Part shown: piece by piece, positions 13,529 to 26,189 of the stretch
Layout of the letters: the number at the start of each line of letters is the position of its first letter
How positions within the stretch are numbered: position 1 is the first letter of the stretch
Assembly (NCBI RefSeq): GCF_036417845.1
Contig: NC_089991.1
Span: 13,981,001-14,045,000 of the forward strand
Direction: 5' to 3'
From: Apteryx mantelli
Taxonomy: Eukaryota; Chordata; Aves; Apterygiformes; Apterygidae
DNA length: 64,000 bases
The notes under the pieces: model-generated
The model's input: the letters and a program-made list of their open reading frames with translations, nothing else
What the model was told of the DNA's origin: nothing
The model's database searches: none
Made by a program: the position numbers and the translations under genes

Positions 13529-15424
13529 TTGTGTAAGTAAGCAACTCAGGGACCAGAAATCATTGGCAGTATCTCAAAACACAACTTTCTGAAGATGCTA
13601 TCAAGTGCCTAGTCCTTCTTCATAAATTTCAGTGTATGCATGGGTGCACTCACCTTTTCCAAAAAATTCCTATTGCATGTCCACATGCTTCTGACAGATT
13701 AATGCAGACAGGTTCACTTGCAGAGCTCTCAGATACTTCTCTGATCTTTCCCTTGACCCAAAGTTAGTCATAGTCCTCCTTCACATTTTAGTTCTTTTCA
13801 CCAAACACTGGCAATGTAATGTGGTGCCCTCCAGACAAGTGGTTATGACTGGTTGTAGATCATGCATTACCTGATGCTGGGGGAGGACAGCTTATTGAGA
13901 ATGATTTTGCAAAAACTCTCTAAAAGTGAAACTATTCCTGGTGGGTCAAAACTGTTGCCCTCAGCTCACTTTTTTTTGACTCATTGTGACTTCTAACACT
14001 TTCAAAAACATCACTTGCAACAAACTTGTAAAAAATGTGAATTCCACCAAAATCCTATTTATCTCAGTTGAGCTCAGTCTCAGGCAGCTGCATTCTGCAG
14101 CATCACACAGCTTTGCTTTGGTAAATAAACCCAAGTAAGAGCAGATATTCATGACCTTATCTTGTCTGCCTGGTGTTCCAGCTCTTATTGTTTATGTAAG
14201 AAAATGACAAATCAATAACTGTGTTTACCTTTAATAAATTATTGATAGCTCTGTGAGGAATCTAAGGTAGAGTGCCACTGAACTACACAATCTGTTCTCT
14301 ACACTAAGCTCTGCACTGCTGCCAGTAAACCTTCAGGTTATAGTCTAGGTGCTGGTTACAGACTATGATGTAACCTAGTGGCTTGAATCTCATTACCTCT
14401 CCTTCTCTCTCCTGCTGTACAATTTGCTTTTAGCACTGGAATGCTTCAGCCAACTTTCCCAATGGTGAGACTCCAACGGGTCAGGGACATAGCATCAGAC
14501 TATCCACAGGAGCCAGCCTTCCCATCTGGTAGTATTTGCCAGAGCTGGAAATCACTGAATTCAGAACCAGAACATAACAGTTACAAAGCATTGTTCAGGC
14601 TTCTTGATAATGGTCAGATCATTTTTCTCCCATCGGAGGGTGTTTCTTGTTGCTGCCTTTTTTTAGATGTTGATGCTAAAAGGATTATAGAGCATAAATT
14701 CCATGTAATGGTGAATGCTTTTAACTCCAAAGTATTTATTACAAATTTGGGCATTGCACTAGTAGCTGCAATATACCTATGCAACCCATAATAAACATTT
14801 AGCCTACTTAGGCACTTGCAAAAATATTGAAGTAATTGAAGCAAGACCTGCAAGGAAGTTTAGGGGTTTCTTTGTTTGGGTGTTCTTTATCTCCTTTGCA
14901 ATACAGAGGAATCAGGTGGTTTCCGTGGCTTGAAAGTAAAGTTATGCAGTGATTCTGTCCTGACTGTCATTGCCACAGGACTTGTCCAGGTTTGGCATGG
15001 CCCTCTGTTAAACCACAGGAATATGAAAGCTGCAGAGGTCATTCCTGTCCTGCTAAGCAAGCAATAAAGCTGTTCTCATTGTTCTCTTACACTACTGTCA
15101 ACCATGAGACAATACACATTGCATTTCACTTTTATATCTAATGTATGCTTAATTAGAATTAGATAGAATGCCAGTGGCTTTAATAGTAGATATAATTATT
15201 CCAAATCTTGACAGGAAAAAGGGAAAGAGGAAGATGTTTCCTTTCACCTAATTTTTCTCTGGAGAAATAAAGAGTGGTTATAGATTTTTATGGCCTCTCA
15301 CAAAAAAATGGAAAAGTAGCAAATTCATGAATATTTATGCAAAGAAGAGTTCATCATTCATTTCAACAAAAAATACCAGCTAATCTCTAGTGTCTAATTC
15401 TTTTCCTTGAAGTTCTCACAAGAA

Positions 15425-15560
15425 TGTGTTCTAGCTACCGAGCGGTAATATGTGCTCAACTCTGTCACTGATGCACTGGGTGATACTGAAAAATTCATTT
15501 ATTTCTCTTCTTAAACTCATGTCTAAAAGACGGAATAGCATGTACTTCGTTTATTGACTC
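15425..15560 (+). repeat. Possible MIR-like SINE relic
   Basis: On the + strand 'actctgtcactgatgcactgg', 'gtgatactgaaaaattcattta', 'tttctcttcttaaactcatgtctaaaa' and 'gacggaatagcatgtact' follow the MIR order: 'tctgccacttactagctg', 'tgtgaccttgggcaagttactta', 'cctctctgtgcctcagtttcctcatctgtaaaa', 'tggggataatagtacct'. The match is weaker than for the other relics, so this is tentative. Confidence 0.45.
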
Positions 15561-17068
15561 TGAGTGGTATGAAATTGAGCCAGTGAGTATTTAAAAGCCC
15601 TATGATATGTTTACATGTATTCAAAATATTATTATGAAGGAGAAGAATCTGTAACACTTAAATAGCTGGGTCACATGTGGATCTTAATAAAGTATTATAG
15701 AAGAGGGAAAATCATAATTTTCCATTCACTGCTTAAACAAATGTCTCTAATTGTCCTTAGAAGAAAAGAGGCATATGTTCATTTTTCAGTTTCTCCCAGC
15801 TAGTTCCAGAGTTCAGAATAGTGCAGATATCCTCCTCCGGCCTGGACTAACAGACTATTATGAGTAGCAAATTTGCAGATATGACAGAAGTCACTATACC
15901 AATTCTTTTTGCTATGTTTGCCAAAAACTTCTCTTTCTTTCGTGCCCTCCAGGTACATTAATGAGATCTGTTAGACCCTGTTCTCCATTCTACTTACTCT
16001 TCACCTCCCCAGTACTTCTTCTATATGCTTAGCACATTGACTGATGGTACAGATGGCACTGCCACTGTGCTCTCACCCGCCCTTACTCAGTGCTAATGCA
16101 ATTTACTTCTTCACTCTGACACATTTTTTTATGCATCCCAGAATCTGTTTGCATTTTGTCTTCTGCTAAACACTGCACTAGAAGGTTTTTGAGTTTCATC
16201 ATCCCATGCACTTCTGCATAGCCTGACTTTGAACGGGCCACTCCCTCACCTGTTCGTCCTTTACTTCTTTATTACCTTAATGTTTTCAGCACTAAAACAC
16301 CACATAAGATTTCTATCTGTTTGCGAGCCTTCTCCAAGCAGTTTTGCCATTTCTCATTATCTTTTCTGCTGCAATGAGTTCAGCAAAGGAAAGACTGTAT
16401 TATCATTGAGATATGAAGGAGAAAGGTTCCAACTTCTCCAGGATTTTTATCTGGAGCAGAGAACCAGTAAAACAGAAAGCTTCAAATTATTTGCTTTTCT
16501 CAGAGTTGGCCATATTTTAACAAAACTAGAACTCAAAAATTTTCAAGAATAAATAAATGGCTTCGTTTGAATAAGGATATCCCAAAGTATATCTAGTTAC
16601 AAATCTACGAAAAGCAACAGATCAAATTAAATGATAAACTGATGTAGATTTCTTTGAATGAAGATCTGGAGTCCATATTTGAGGACCTGTATTATTACAC
16701 ACATAAAACTCAGTCACTGCCTCTCCCAGGCATCTTCATGAAGGCAAAACATCAGAATGGGTTGGTATATCACCATTGCAAGATGAATGTTAGTGTTTAT
16801 CAGCAGTAAGCCCCCATCCACTTACTGGCAATAAGATATTTATACTGCCATGGCAAATTCTGAATGCCATAAAGATGTAATGAAGTACTGTGCACACCAT
16901 GATCAGAACTTAATGAACTGGAGCGAGGAGAGAAAGAAGTTTATGTTATTTTTTAAAAAGAGGAAATATTTACCTTTCACAAAAATATCCCAAGCTGTAA
17001 AATTCAAGCTTATGTTTCAAATGCCCCAGTATTTAGGGACACAAATTGCTATGACCTGCTAGAGGCAA

Positions 17069-17100
17069 AATAAACCATCTGGTTATTAAAAAAAAAAAAA
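17069..17100 (+). other. AATAAA followed by A13 tract, possible retrocopy tail
   Basis: AATAAA at 17069-17074 is followed after 13 bases by a run of 13 A residues (17088-17100). This spacing mimics a polyadenylated cDNA end. No parent gene was recognised in the sequence upstream and no target-site duplication was found. A chance A-tract remains possible. Confidence 0.35.
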
Positions 17101-20100
17101 GGAAGGGCTATCATCAGGCTCAGAAGTAATCCTGGCTCTCTTGCGCAGATCTTGGGGGAGGTTTCAGAAGTTCCTAAGGGCCATTAAGGTGTTCCGGTGC
17201 TTAAAGACGAAGATCAAAAGTACCAAGCCAGCACAAATTCCCACTCAGTGCAACTTCGTCACTGAGCTAGCCTAAATGTCTTTGAAAAATCTCTTCCCCA
17301 GCCACATTTCTCTCTGTTAAAAATGTTACTCCAGGCTCAGGACCTAACTTTCAGAATGAAGAAATGTATCAGAAGGAGACGTAGAAATTAGACTAATTAC
17401 TTTGACATAATCTGCCAGTATGAGAAGCTTCTACCGAGCCTGAATTTACCTTCAGGTTTATTTCTCGAGGCATGGAGATTTACAACCCTGCTGGCATCTT
17501 AGCTAGTTTATCAGTGATTGTTTCGTTAGCCACATGAATGTCTAATCTGCTTCTAATCTTGCACAGCTCTTGGCACAATGTTATTTTATGACAATGAGCA
17601 ACATGAGTTATGTGTTGTGTTAAAAAAATGTTTTCCTTTTTTCAGCATTTAATTCCTGGCCTTTCAATGTCATGGTAAACACTTTAGATGAAGACTGTTT
17701 CCAGCAATGTGCATTTTTAAAAAAAGACTGTGCAGTCTTTGTTAATTATTATTTGTACGATATAGAACAGACTGTAATACACAGAGTAAAACTTCAAGTT
17801 CATTCCATTGTAATTCTGTTCTAAAACATTCAAGTTAGGAGACAGTTTAAATGTGCAGGAAAGGAAAGCAGTCCTTCAGGAGAGCCCGGCATCCCCCCTG
17901 CCTCACCACCACAGCTCAGCTGCTTCGCCCAGGCAGCCCCAGCCAGGATCTGACAAGCTTTCCTCTTCACCCCTAGGACTCAACAGGAGGTGACAGTGCT
18001 CAGAGCCTTGCAGAACTTGGCACCATTTATTTTAACAGAATAAAAAGAATTCTTCAAATAAAGTGTTGTCACTTTCTAAATAATGGATGATGGCATTTAA
18101 TCCCACCACCAGGATGCAGTTTCTATCCACTATTTCCTAGAAGAAAAAATATTTGGTAGACACAGCTGGTTTTGCATTAAAACCAACAGAATTTGGCAAT
18201 TCTATTCATTCAAAATTCCATTAAGCCAATAAAATCCATTAATTTTAATTTCATTAAAACCAGTTGAATTTCAGTTACATAAAACTTTCTAATTTATTGC
18301 TGACACAAATTTCACTGAGGATTAGAATGTTCTTATTCATTTTATTCCTAAACTTAATTTAGGTCGGGGGAAAATTAGAGAGGAAACTTTCCATTTTTAG
18401 GAACTTTGAAACCCAGTTCACAGCAAGCACACATAATGGCTGCCTATTTAGAAACCAAATGTTATATAAAGCTAACTGCACTTTTAAAACTATGTTAACG
18501 CTCCTTGTCAAATATATTACTATTCTATAAATGTCACAAGGGAGTAAAATATTCGCATCAACAAGATATCTTTTGCATCTGAAATGTGGTTACATGCTTC
18601 ATACTGGTTTACTTGTGACAGGGATCAGGTCAAATACATCTTTGGTAATATACCATCCAACTTGTATAAAGTTCAAATTCTCTGCTTTTTAATGCAGGGC
18701 CTGGAAATTTCAGGAAAGGCTTTGGTTGGCTTTGTGGATTCTGGGTCCCTGGGTTCATTAGGGCCATGCCATAGAACAGGGTCTGGTCTGCTTTATGTTG
18801 CACTCGGCTGTGTATGGTCCCTTTTCTTTGCTGCTTCTTCAGAAGCAGGGAACTGGATTACACAGGGAGGCTGCATGTCATTTCTGAATCCTTCTTAGGT
18901 GGGAGAATTCCCAAATGATCAAAAACCCTGAATACAGGAAATCAACTCCCTGTTCTCCTTATGCAGCGCAATGTGCACTCCTTGTATCTCAAGATTTGTC
19001 CTTACCAGAGACAGAGCTTGCTTGCATCATTCGCATTAGAATTCCATATTTCAGTCCTTGGCCATAAATGTCCAAGGTTGTTAAAACAAATTTAATTTAT
19101 CAGATACTGAGATCCAGCTCTGGGTTATATTTGAATTGACAAAAAGGTATTGAATGACAAAGAAGCATTTCCTCTACAATGATTTTTATATTATTTTCCT
19201 AATCATTGATAAAAATATAGAATATGTAAGGTAAAGGGCAGGTCCCTTCAGGATTCCTTTTGGAAACATTTCCTTGAATGAAGATTTATCAATTGCATTA
19301 TGAGATGCATTAAAAATTGAAAAAACACTATACACAATATTTCCTTTGTACAGAGCCAATCTTATTCTGACTGTTGCGTGGGAGTATGTCAAATGCACTA
19401 CAGTGACTGGAGACCTCTGACCTTACTTTGGGAGAGCTGTAGAGATTTCTGCCCTCTATTGTCTGTTCCATTCTTTTCTAAGATATTCTCACACCCACTA
19501 TAGACAGCTGTTCATACAGCAGATCTTGCACCACTTGGTGCTAATTCCCAGATAATTTATCTTAAAGCACTGGGCTCAGCAGCTGTTCAAGAAACTGAGT
19601 CTTTGCCACCTAGGGGTTAGTAATCTACCTGTAAGAATGGGGCTGGAGCCACTGTTGTCATCCCAAACTAACCGATTGCTGCTCATCAGACAGCACCTGA
19701 AATGTGTTGTGTCAATACTGTTAACTTTTTTGATGAGACATTTAATTCCGTCAAAAAATTGATAGTGAGTTTCTTTGACAAGGCAGCTTTTCTTTAAAAC
19801 AAGACTGACAGGCATTTCAATCTTTCTTCAATGCATCTTGGACTCTGGGGATTTGAGGCACTTATTAAAAAGACATTAGAACTTTAATTATAACATTTCC
19901 TATCTTTAATTGCATAACTTTGCAAATTCAGCACATAGCTACTCATAACTTACCGTGAAACAACGTTATTTATATCCATAACCCGGTCAGTCTTACCGAG
20001 ATTAGTACTAAGGCACACAAAAAGACTGGATAGTAAGGGTAACTCTTCTGGCCAGGCATGGACAGACATGCCTTGCTCCACTCATACTTCACTTTGGCCA

Positions 20101-23100
20101 GGCTTAAACCACCTCCACTCCAGCGGCCACATAACTGTCTCAGAGAGGTCAGTGCTCATGCTAAGAAGCCTTTCTGGGAGAAACTGTGACCTGCGCTGCT
20201 GTGCCACTGCTAGGCTGAGCAAGCTAACAGTCAGCCCATGCGAAACAGAAGCAGGGAAACTCATCTGGTTCCCATAAATGTCCCCTAATTTGATTAAAAC
20301 ACTGAAAAATGGCATATGTCAAATATGTCACATAGACTTAGGACTCATTTCTAGCTGGGGTCAGGAGGAAATCCTCCTTCCTCAATGCAGTGGAAAAGAC
20401 TTGCACTTTCTTTTGGACAGTCTCTATACATGTTATCCTTGATGATGGAATACAAACTAGCCATGACCAACCAACACACTTTTCCAGAAAGACAGCTCTA
20501 TTTTCTTACATTCATCAAAGCCAGAATCATTCCTTTTGTAATTTTCTCATAGAATACTTATTCTGTGTTCTGTTGTGTTTTATTTAAAGTGCCAGTCCTT
20601 CTAATGGCCCGAGCTTTTTGGTCATTTGTTGTGCCACATGATGTCTGTGATGAGCTGGCAATTGACTTACAGGCAGGGCTTCTTTCTGGCACTTGAGCCC
20701 TGCCAGACTCTGTCATATATAATGTTTGGACTGCTGGAGCTTAGATTCATTTTTAGCTTACAAATGAATAAGTTCATAAAGCAATCTAAATGTACTTTAA
20801 AAGGTCACAGCCAGGACTGCAGGAAAATCTGACTATTAAGGAAGGCTGAAAGATGAGAAAGAAATAAAATAGCAGTTTTGATCAGTCAAAGCAATAGATG
20901 TGCCCATCAGCTTCCCAAGCATTTTCAAGCTGGAAGTTACACACACAGATTTGCACTCATTCCTCCCACTGCAGGAGAGAGAGGCTGGGCTTTTTCATCT
21001 CTCTTTAAGGCAGGGATATGCTTCTTCCAGACTTCCAAATATTGATTTTTCACCAGACCTAAACACATAGTCCATTACTCTCTGCCCACAAAAGTTCAAC
21101 TGACATCATCCACATACAGTCTGTTTCTGGTAATTTTGGGGTCTTCACCTCAAGTCTAGGGAAATGCACAGCTAAAGGAGTGTGAGAAAGACATCTTTTA
21201 ATGTGGGAAATGAGTCTGCAAAGCCTAGGACTGGCTCATGATTTAGAAGCCAGTATTTTAGTTCATTAGATACATTTTATTTATAAAATGTTCTTTAAAT
21301 TCTTTTTATATAAAAATGACAAGCACTAAATCACGGCAGAAGAAAAGATTATTCAAAATGTTTGCAATCATCTTTTGGTGAGTTCAAGCTGATAACCTTA
21401 GCTTTTAATACAATCCAGTGATACATTTTTCTTGTTCTGAAAACACAAAGGACTACAAGTATTTCAATACCATTACTGGACAACTGAAATATGATCATTT
21501 TAAATGCATTTTTTCTCTTCTTATCATGGAAATGGACCCTTTCCTGAGGTTCAGCATGTATGTGCACATATTAAAATGAAACTAGCTTCTGTTTAACCAT
21601 GAAATGCAAGGAAACCATAATCCTGTGCATTTCCAATGTCTGTGGAAATTTTGCACTACTCTGGTCAAGCCAAAAAGTTTTCTGTGAGAAAAACTAATCA
21701 GCAGTGATGGAAATGAAGGAAATAAATTTTGTGGAACACACTATCTGTAAATCTTAAGCATTGTCCAAGGGTCTTTAGAGAGAGAAAGAAGACTTCAGAA
21801 AGAGCACTTGTACCAAGAGTAGTAGCATTTTTGCACTGCCTGTAATTAATAAAGCAAGCAATTAAAGAAGTGTAGCTACATGGCTAACACTGAAGTTTCT
21901 AATGAAAACAGAAAAAAGCTTTATATTTGTATTAATATATTACATTTTAAATGACTGACAACATCTGAAAGAAGCCTAATTAAGTAGGAAATTATCTAGA
22001 GCCAAACAATCAGAATCTCACATTTTCTCTCAATTGCAGATACACTTTATGCATCACGAGTCTATGTACAACCCCAAATTCATTAATAAAACCTTTCTCC
22101 AAGCCCACCTGCTCACTCTATTTCTCAGGAATGGTTTAATATCAGAGACAGTGTTAGGCAAGTGGGATATTTCTACAGCCTCATTCAACACTCTCCTCAT
22201 TGCTTCTTTTTTCATATTGCCTCTTTTACGAGAGGAGGCCTTTCTGGTTTGTGTTGATATGACAACAACACTTGTATCAAATATGATAGCATGTTCACTA
22301 TACTGCTCATGTCAGAGTGAATAAGCCAAACTACTTCTGACACTGTAGCCTTGTTTTTCTTCAGTCACATCTGTTTATTTATTTCTTTTGGTTTGAGTCA
22401 TTAGGGGTTCTAATTAAATCAAGGAATTAAGAGGAATTATATAAAACTATACATAGGTATACTCATTTAAATTCTGTGGCCCACGTTCCCATGCCCAATC
22501 AGGTGCAGTTGTATTGTTACTCACCAGTGTTGCAAAAATGCTCTGGAAATACATCTGCTACGTTCCTGAAATCAGATCAAAATATCAGTACATATTTTTA
22601 ACATCCTTTTGTAAAACAAAAACAAAAGGAACATAGCTCATTACAAAACTGAGCCATGACAATAAGACTCCTTTTGCATCATTACTGATTATTACTGTTA
22701 TGATAAAATACATTTTAAAAGTTCAGCAGATTTCAAGTTTTGGACTCATCTAAGAACTTATGAAGAGCTTCTCCATGTTTCCACAAATGTTTTGTATTCA
22801 GCTTTTTATTGCTTCAGCAAGTTCTCAGCAGTATTATATTAAATGGCTAAAGGGCATTATGTCTTGCTGTACATCATTATTGAATAATATTGAGTAGAAT
22901 CTCCAGGCTCTTAAACTCATTTTTTCTTTGGAAACTATGAATCATCTGAATGAAAGCAACTCTGCAACCAATATTAACTTACATTTCTCTGATCAGGTGT
23001 TTTCAAATGCACTAACTTAAGTGCTACCTTGAACTCAGTAGAAAAAGTAGCCATTTTTCATGGTATCTATTCCATTATCCACCCAAAGGAAGGTAAATAG

Positions 23101-23149
23101 TTAATATTTATTTCTGGGTTTCGATACACTCTCTGTTGATGTTTTATTT

Positions 23150-23262
23150 TGGCACCTGTCACAGAAGATCTCAAAGCAAATTGCAGACATTAATGAGCTA
23201 AGTCTCATGACTATGCAGCCAGCATGTTATTACATAGAATGGTAAACAGAGATGTGAAAACA
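23150..23262 (-). repeat. Possible MIR-like SINE 3' relic
   Basis: 'gatctcaaagcaaattgcagacattaatgagctaagtctcatgac' (23167 onward) resembles the reverse complement of the MIR/amniote SINE 3' region, which reads like 'atctcaaagcactttacaaacattaatgaattaagcctcac'. The sequence that follows ('ttattacatagaatggtaaacagagatg') is compatible with 'ttattatccccattttacagatg' in the same element. Confidence 0.45.
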
Positions 23263-23999
23263 CATCAGACTTCATAGCAGGGCTGTAAAGATGAACAGTA
23301 GCTCTGTCTTCTGCTTTGTCCCCTAGATAAGGACTTTTCTGTCTGTTGTTTCATCCAGAAAGGCACAAAAAGGAGCATTACTAAGGGAAGGAGACTGGTC
23401 CCAGTACTCCTGTCAGCAAAAGATACTGGCAAAGAAATGGGTGTTTTAGTCCAAGCACTACCAGCTGGGATCCCCATTCCCTTCCTTTCTGCTCATCCAG
23501 CCCCTGTCACTGCCACTGCCGCTGGTGGGATGGTGTCCTGGCCTCACCAGCGAGCAGGGGGGAACCAGTTGGCTCATGGTAATGGCCACTGCAAGACCTG
23601 GTGCTCTGGGGCTACAAACTATTGTCATTGTGTGGCCAAAGTCAGGGAGGAGTTACGGGCCACTCTGTTGTTTTTTGCAGACTAGACATGTCCAAGATAT
23701 TGCCAGCTAAAAAACTAAAGTGCACCAGTTTACTCCCTCACTGGTCTTTTCTTCTCTGGCCTCTCCTCATTTTGCAGTGAGGGTCCTTTCTTACATCCCA
23801 AACGATAACCAATGAAATGTTCTTATGCCTGCACATTGGCTCCTATCAAACACATTGCTTATACATCTGGCCTGTATCTAATCTGTATTGGGAGGTAACA
23901 TTACTACCTGTGTAGACTTCATTAAATCAGCTTTGATTAAATTATCTCAAGTACTAAAAGACCAGTGATGCAGCTTCACTGCAGGCTACCTAATCCTAC
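23263..23999. other. Non-coding, moderately GC-rich; nothing identified
   Basis: GC content is raised at about 23440-23620. Overlapping open frames are present in more than one register on the + strand, which is typical of a GC-rich patch rather than a gene. No domain or splice pattern seen. Confidence 0.45.
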
Positions 24000-24195
24000 C
24001 GGGACCCCTGGGCCGTTACCCGAGGAGGTACCCCGTGCGGCCTCCCACACTGCCACGCTTCCACCGATGGTGGTGGGAGGTAGCAGCGGCGGTGGGGCAG
24101 CCGGGTGCCTGCGGCACGCAGCTGGCAGCCCTGCTCCCCACAGCTGCGTAGGCACGCGCACAACAGGAGACGGTCCCTCGCCTGAGCGAGTCACA
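23990..24195. promoter_or_regulatory. CpG-rich cluster upstream of ADRA1B
   Basis: Roughly 200 bp with many CpG dinucleotides and high GC, in sharp contrast to the AT-rich DNA on both sides. It lies about 2 kb 5' of the ADRA1B start codon and about 1.5 kb 5' of the second CpG cluster. Open frames on both strands here are by-products of the composition. It could be a distal promoter, an unannotated non-coding first exon, or an unmethylated enhancer. The rat gene is reported to use several promoters, which makes a distal one plausible, but nothing in the sequence proves transcription. Confidence 0.4.
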
Positions 24196-25640
24196 GTTTA
24201 AACAGACAAGGCAGAGGAACTTCATCAGGAAGCACACACACAACTGAGAGAGGGTAGGGGGAGTCTGGCGAGAACGGGCAAGTGTGAGGGATAGATCACC
24301 AGAATCAAAGGCTACTAACGGGTTTTACAGCAGTGAAAGCTGTGTCTACAAGAGAGCAGAGGCAGAAAAGCTGAGGCAAAGCTCATAAATTGCATCTTTG
24401 TTCCTGCTCCCTTCAGTGATTCCCTGACATGTTATCCTGTCATTCTTGCAAACATTTCAAAGAAAAGTTCTTGAACGATAGTGCTCTGCTGTAGTCACTG
24501 CTGTTGGGAAGGGCTATACAAACATCTGCCATACACTCATCAAATAAAATTCAAACAGAGCTTTTGTTTACATGGTTTGGTCGCTTAAAACTGGCGGCAC
24601 TCAGCTGCAACATTCAGTCATAGCTGCCGTATTAAAAATGAACCTTTTATTTTAAACACAGTACATTTTGTAACAGGAAAATCAATATACTGTAACCTAG
24701 AGTACTGCAGACAACAGCTGTAGGATATAATCTGATGACAGAAAGTTGAGAACAGTATTTTTGGCAGTTATATGTTGAGCTAATCTTTGACTTTTTGTTT
24801 TTAACGGCACCAGGCTATAAAGATCTGAATTTTCTCCCTACTTGGTGACCCAAAGCTACACAAAATGAAGAAACCACTGTTTGTAACATTAAAGTGCCAT
24901 TAACAGTGCTAGAAAGTAAATCACTTGCTCCTGGATTTTTTCTTCATAGGATATTGTAGGTATTCCCAGAGCTACAATAAATTAACAGGCCCTGTCTCAG
25001 AGATCTCACAGCCTTTGGCAAAGAGAGAACAAGGCACTTAAGCATAAGGAGTACCTTGCAAGAACTACTACTTTTCACTGCCTTTCACTTTGGCTGTAGT
25101 TAAAGGGTGCCCAGCAATGTTCGAGACTGGGATACGCAAGCCACCTATGCTCAGCGAAGTTGCCTAGTTAAAAAAAGTGAGATGCAGCTGTAGATGTGCC
25201 TAGTACCTGGGAGTATAGAACAAACATAAAGATCTTACTAGAGATTTGGATTTTGATCATCTGTTACTTTTTCTGTATTAAAAGAAAGTTTACCACTAGA
25301 AACAATCTACTCCAGGTACATTTCTATGTCATCATTAAATACTGAATCTACATATAAACTAGGGATTTTTGGAACCTGCATATTTCTCCTTACAAGGTGG
25401 GACATCATTAGTTCTCTAAAAAGGCATGAGATTCACTTTGATTACAAAACAAAGACATTTACTTGGTGACTGAATGTCGAAGGGTGCTAGATCATTTTGT
25501 ACTGAAATTGCTTTTTTTGCCACATCCCACTGAGCATATTTTTCTTAGATAATGAAACTGCTTTTTTAAAGGTTTCCGATCTATATGGCAAATGCTTTAA
25601 TTAAGATTGATACATACCATTTGTTTAGCTTTCCGACTTC
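24196..25640. other. ADRA1B far-upstream flank
   Basis: AT-rich sequence between the two CpG clusters. No coding potential, RNA gene or repeat recognised. Confidence 0.5.
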
Positions 25641-25876
25641 GATTGGGAAGCTTTAACTGGAACTTCATTGCCCTCTAGCGCCGCGCCGCGTGGGGCTGCG
25701 CTGATGTCACCGGCGGCGGCAGCGGCGGCAGCGGCGGCAGCGCCCCTGCTCGTGCGGCGCTGCCTCAGCGCTGACAAACCCTGCCCGGAGAGGCAGGTCC
25801 CCGCAGCTGAGCCTTCCAGCAGAACCGCCAGAGCACAAGGGAAACCAGTAAACCTGTCTTTTATTTCAGGGACGTC
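25641..25876 (+). promoter_or_regulatory. ADRA1B: ADRA1B proximal promoter and leader start (CpG cluster)
   Basis: A CpG-rich patch begins abruptly at about 25678 after AT-rich DNA. It is preceded by an inverted CCAAT box (ATTGG within 'cgattgggaag', about 25641-25648). A CRE-like 'tgatgtca' lies at about 25702, and 'gacgtcat' at 25871-25878. No TATA box is obvious at a fixed distance. Position 400-550 bp before the start codon fits the main promoter region described for the rat gene (from memory of the literature). The exact transcription start cannot be read from sequence. Confidence 0.5.
25711..25742. repeat. GGC/GCA trinucleotide repeat in the ADRA1B leader/promoter
   Basis: About ten GGC and GCA triplets ('cggcggcggcagcggcggca' and onward). 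They fall in the presumed 5' leader or promoter of ADRA1B. In one frame they encode an alanine run within a 70-codon open frame, but that frame has no other protein-like feature. Confidence 0.8.
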
Positions 25877-26188
25877 ATGATCAGAACAGCTACTTTCAGG
25901 CTTCAGCCAAGACTTCTGCCTGCTAATTTCTGCTTAAACGAGTTGATATGAGAAATTAAGCAAGTCTGAACAGCCTAGGATTGCTGACAGGCTTCAGAGG
26001 ACTTTACGCTGTGCAAGTTTTATGCGCTCATAGCTGACAGCTTGCTGGGAAGATGAGTTCTCAATCTAAAACTGGCCGGGGCTTCACAGCAACTTATTGG
26101 GTAGAGAGATAACTTTCAACTGAACTCAGACCGTCTGTGTGTTGTACAAGGAATCCAATCATAACTTGCTATGGAGGATGATTTTTAA
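25877..26188 (+). promoter_or_regulatory. ADRA1B: ADRA1B 5' leader with five short upstream ORFs
   Basis: Upstream ORFs visible in this stretch: 25877-25951 (24 codons plus stop), 25948-25959 (3 codons), 26022-26033 (3 codons), 26053-26112 (19 codons) and 26171-26188 (5 codons, ending one base before the proposed ADRA1B ATG). An additional ATG at 26178 is in frame with the receptor. If the leader includes this region, ribosomes meet several AUGs first, so translation would be expected to be damped or regulated. The leader extent is inferred from position, not shown by a transcript. Confidence 0.5.
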
Positions 26189-26189
26189 G

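Larger units (their letters stand above)
12206..23149. other. Gene-free upstream interval
   Basis: No gene or RNA recognised. It contains a 14-bp tandem duplication at 13501-13528, a probable SINE relic near 15425, an A13 tract preceded by a polyadenylation-type hexamer near 17069-17100, and AT-rich stretches such as 17540-17850 and 18160-18340 that might be conserved elements. Open frames here (for example 14441-14791 and 16229-16552) have no recognisable protein features. Confidence 0.5.

Noticed and set aside
23965-24243. Several 70-80 codon frames on both strands
   Set aside because: Same composition effect in a CpG-rich patch; no conserved protein feature.
1-25640. Search for IL12B or another coding neighbour upstream of ADRA1B
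   Set aside because: No exon resembling IL12B or any other known protein was found; the known mammalian gap is far larger than the 25 kb seen here.
26139-26189. N-terminal extension of ADRA1B from a GTG at 26139
   Set aside because: GTG is not a normal vertebrate start and the added residues have no similarity to the family; ATG at 26190 fits the family start.
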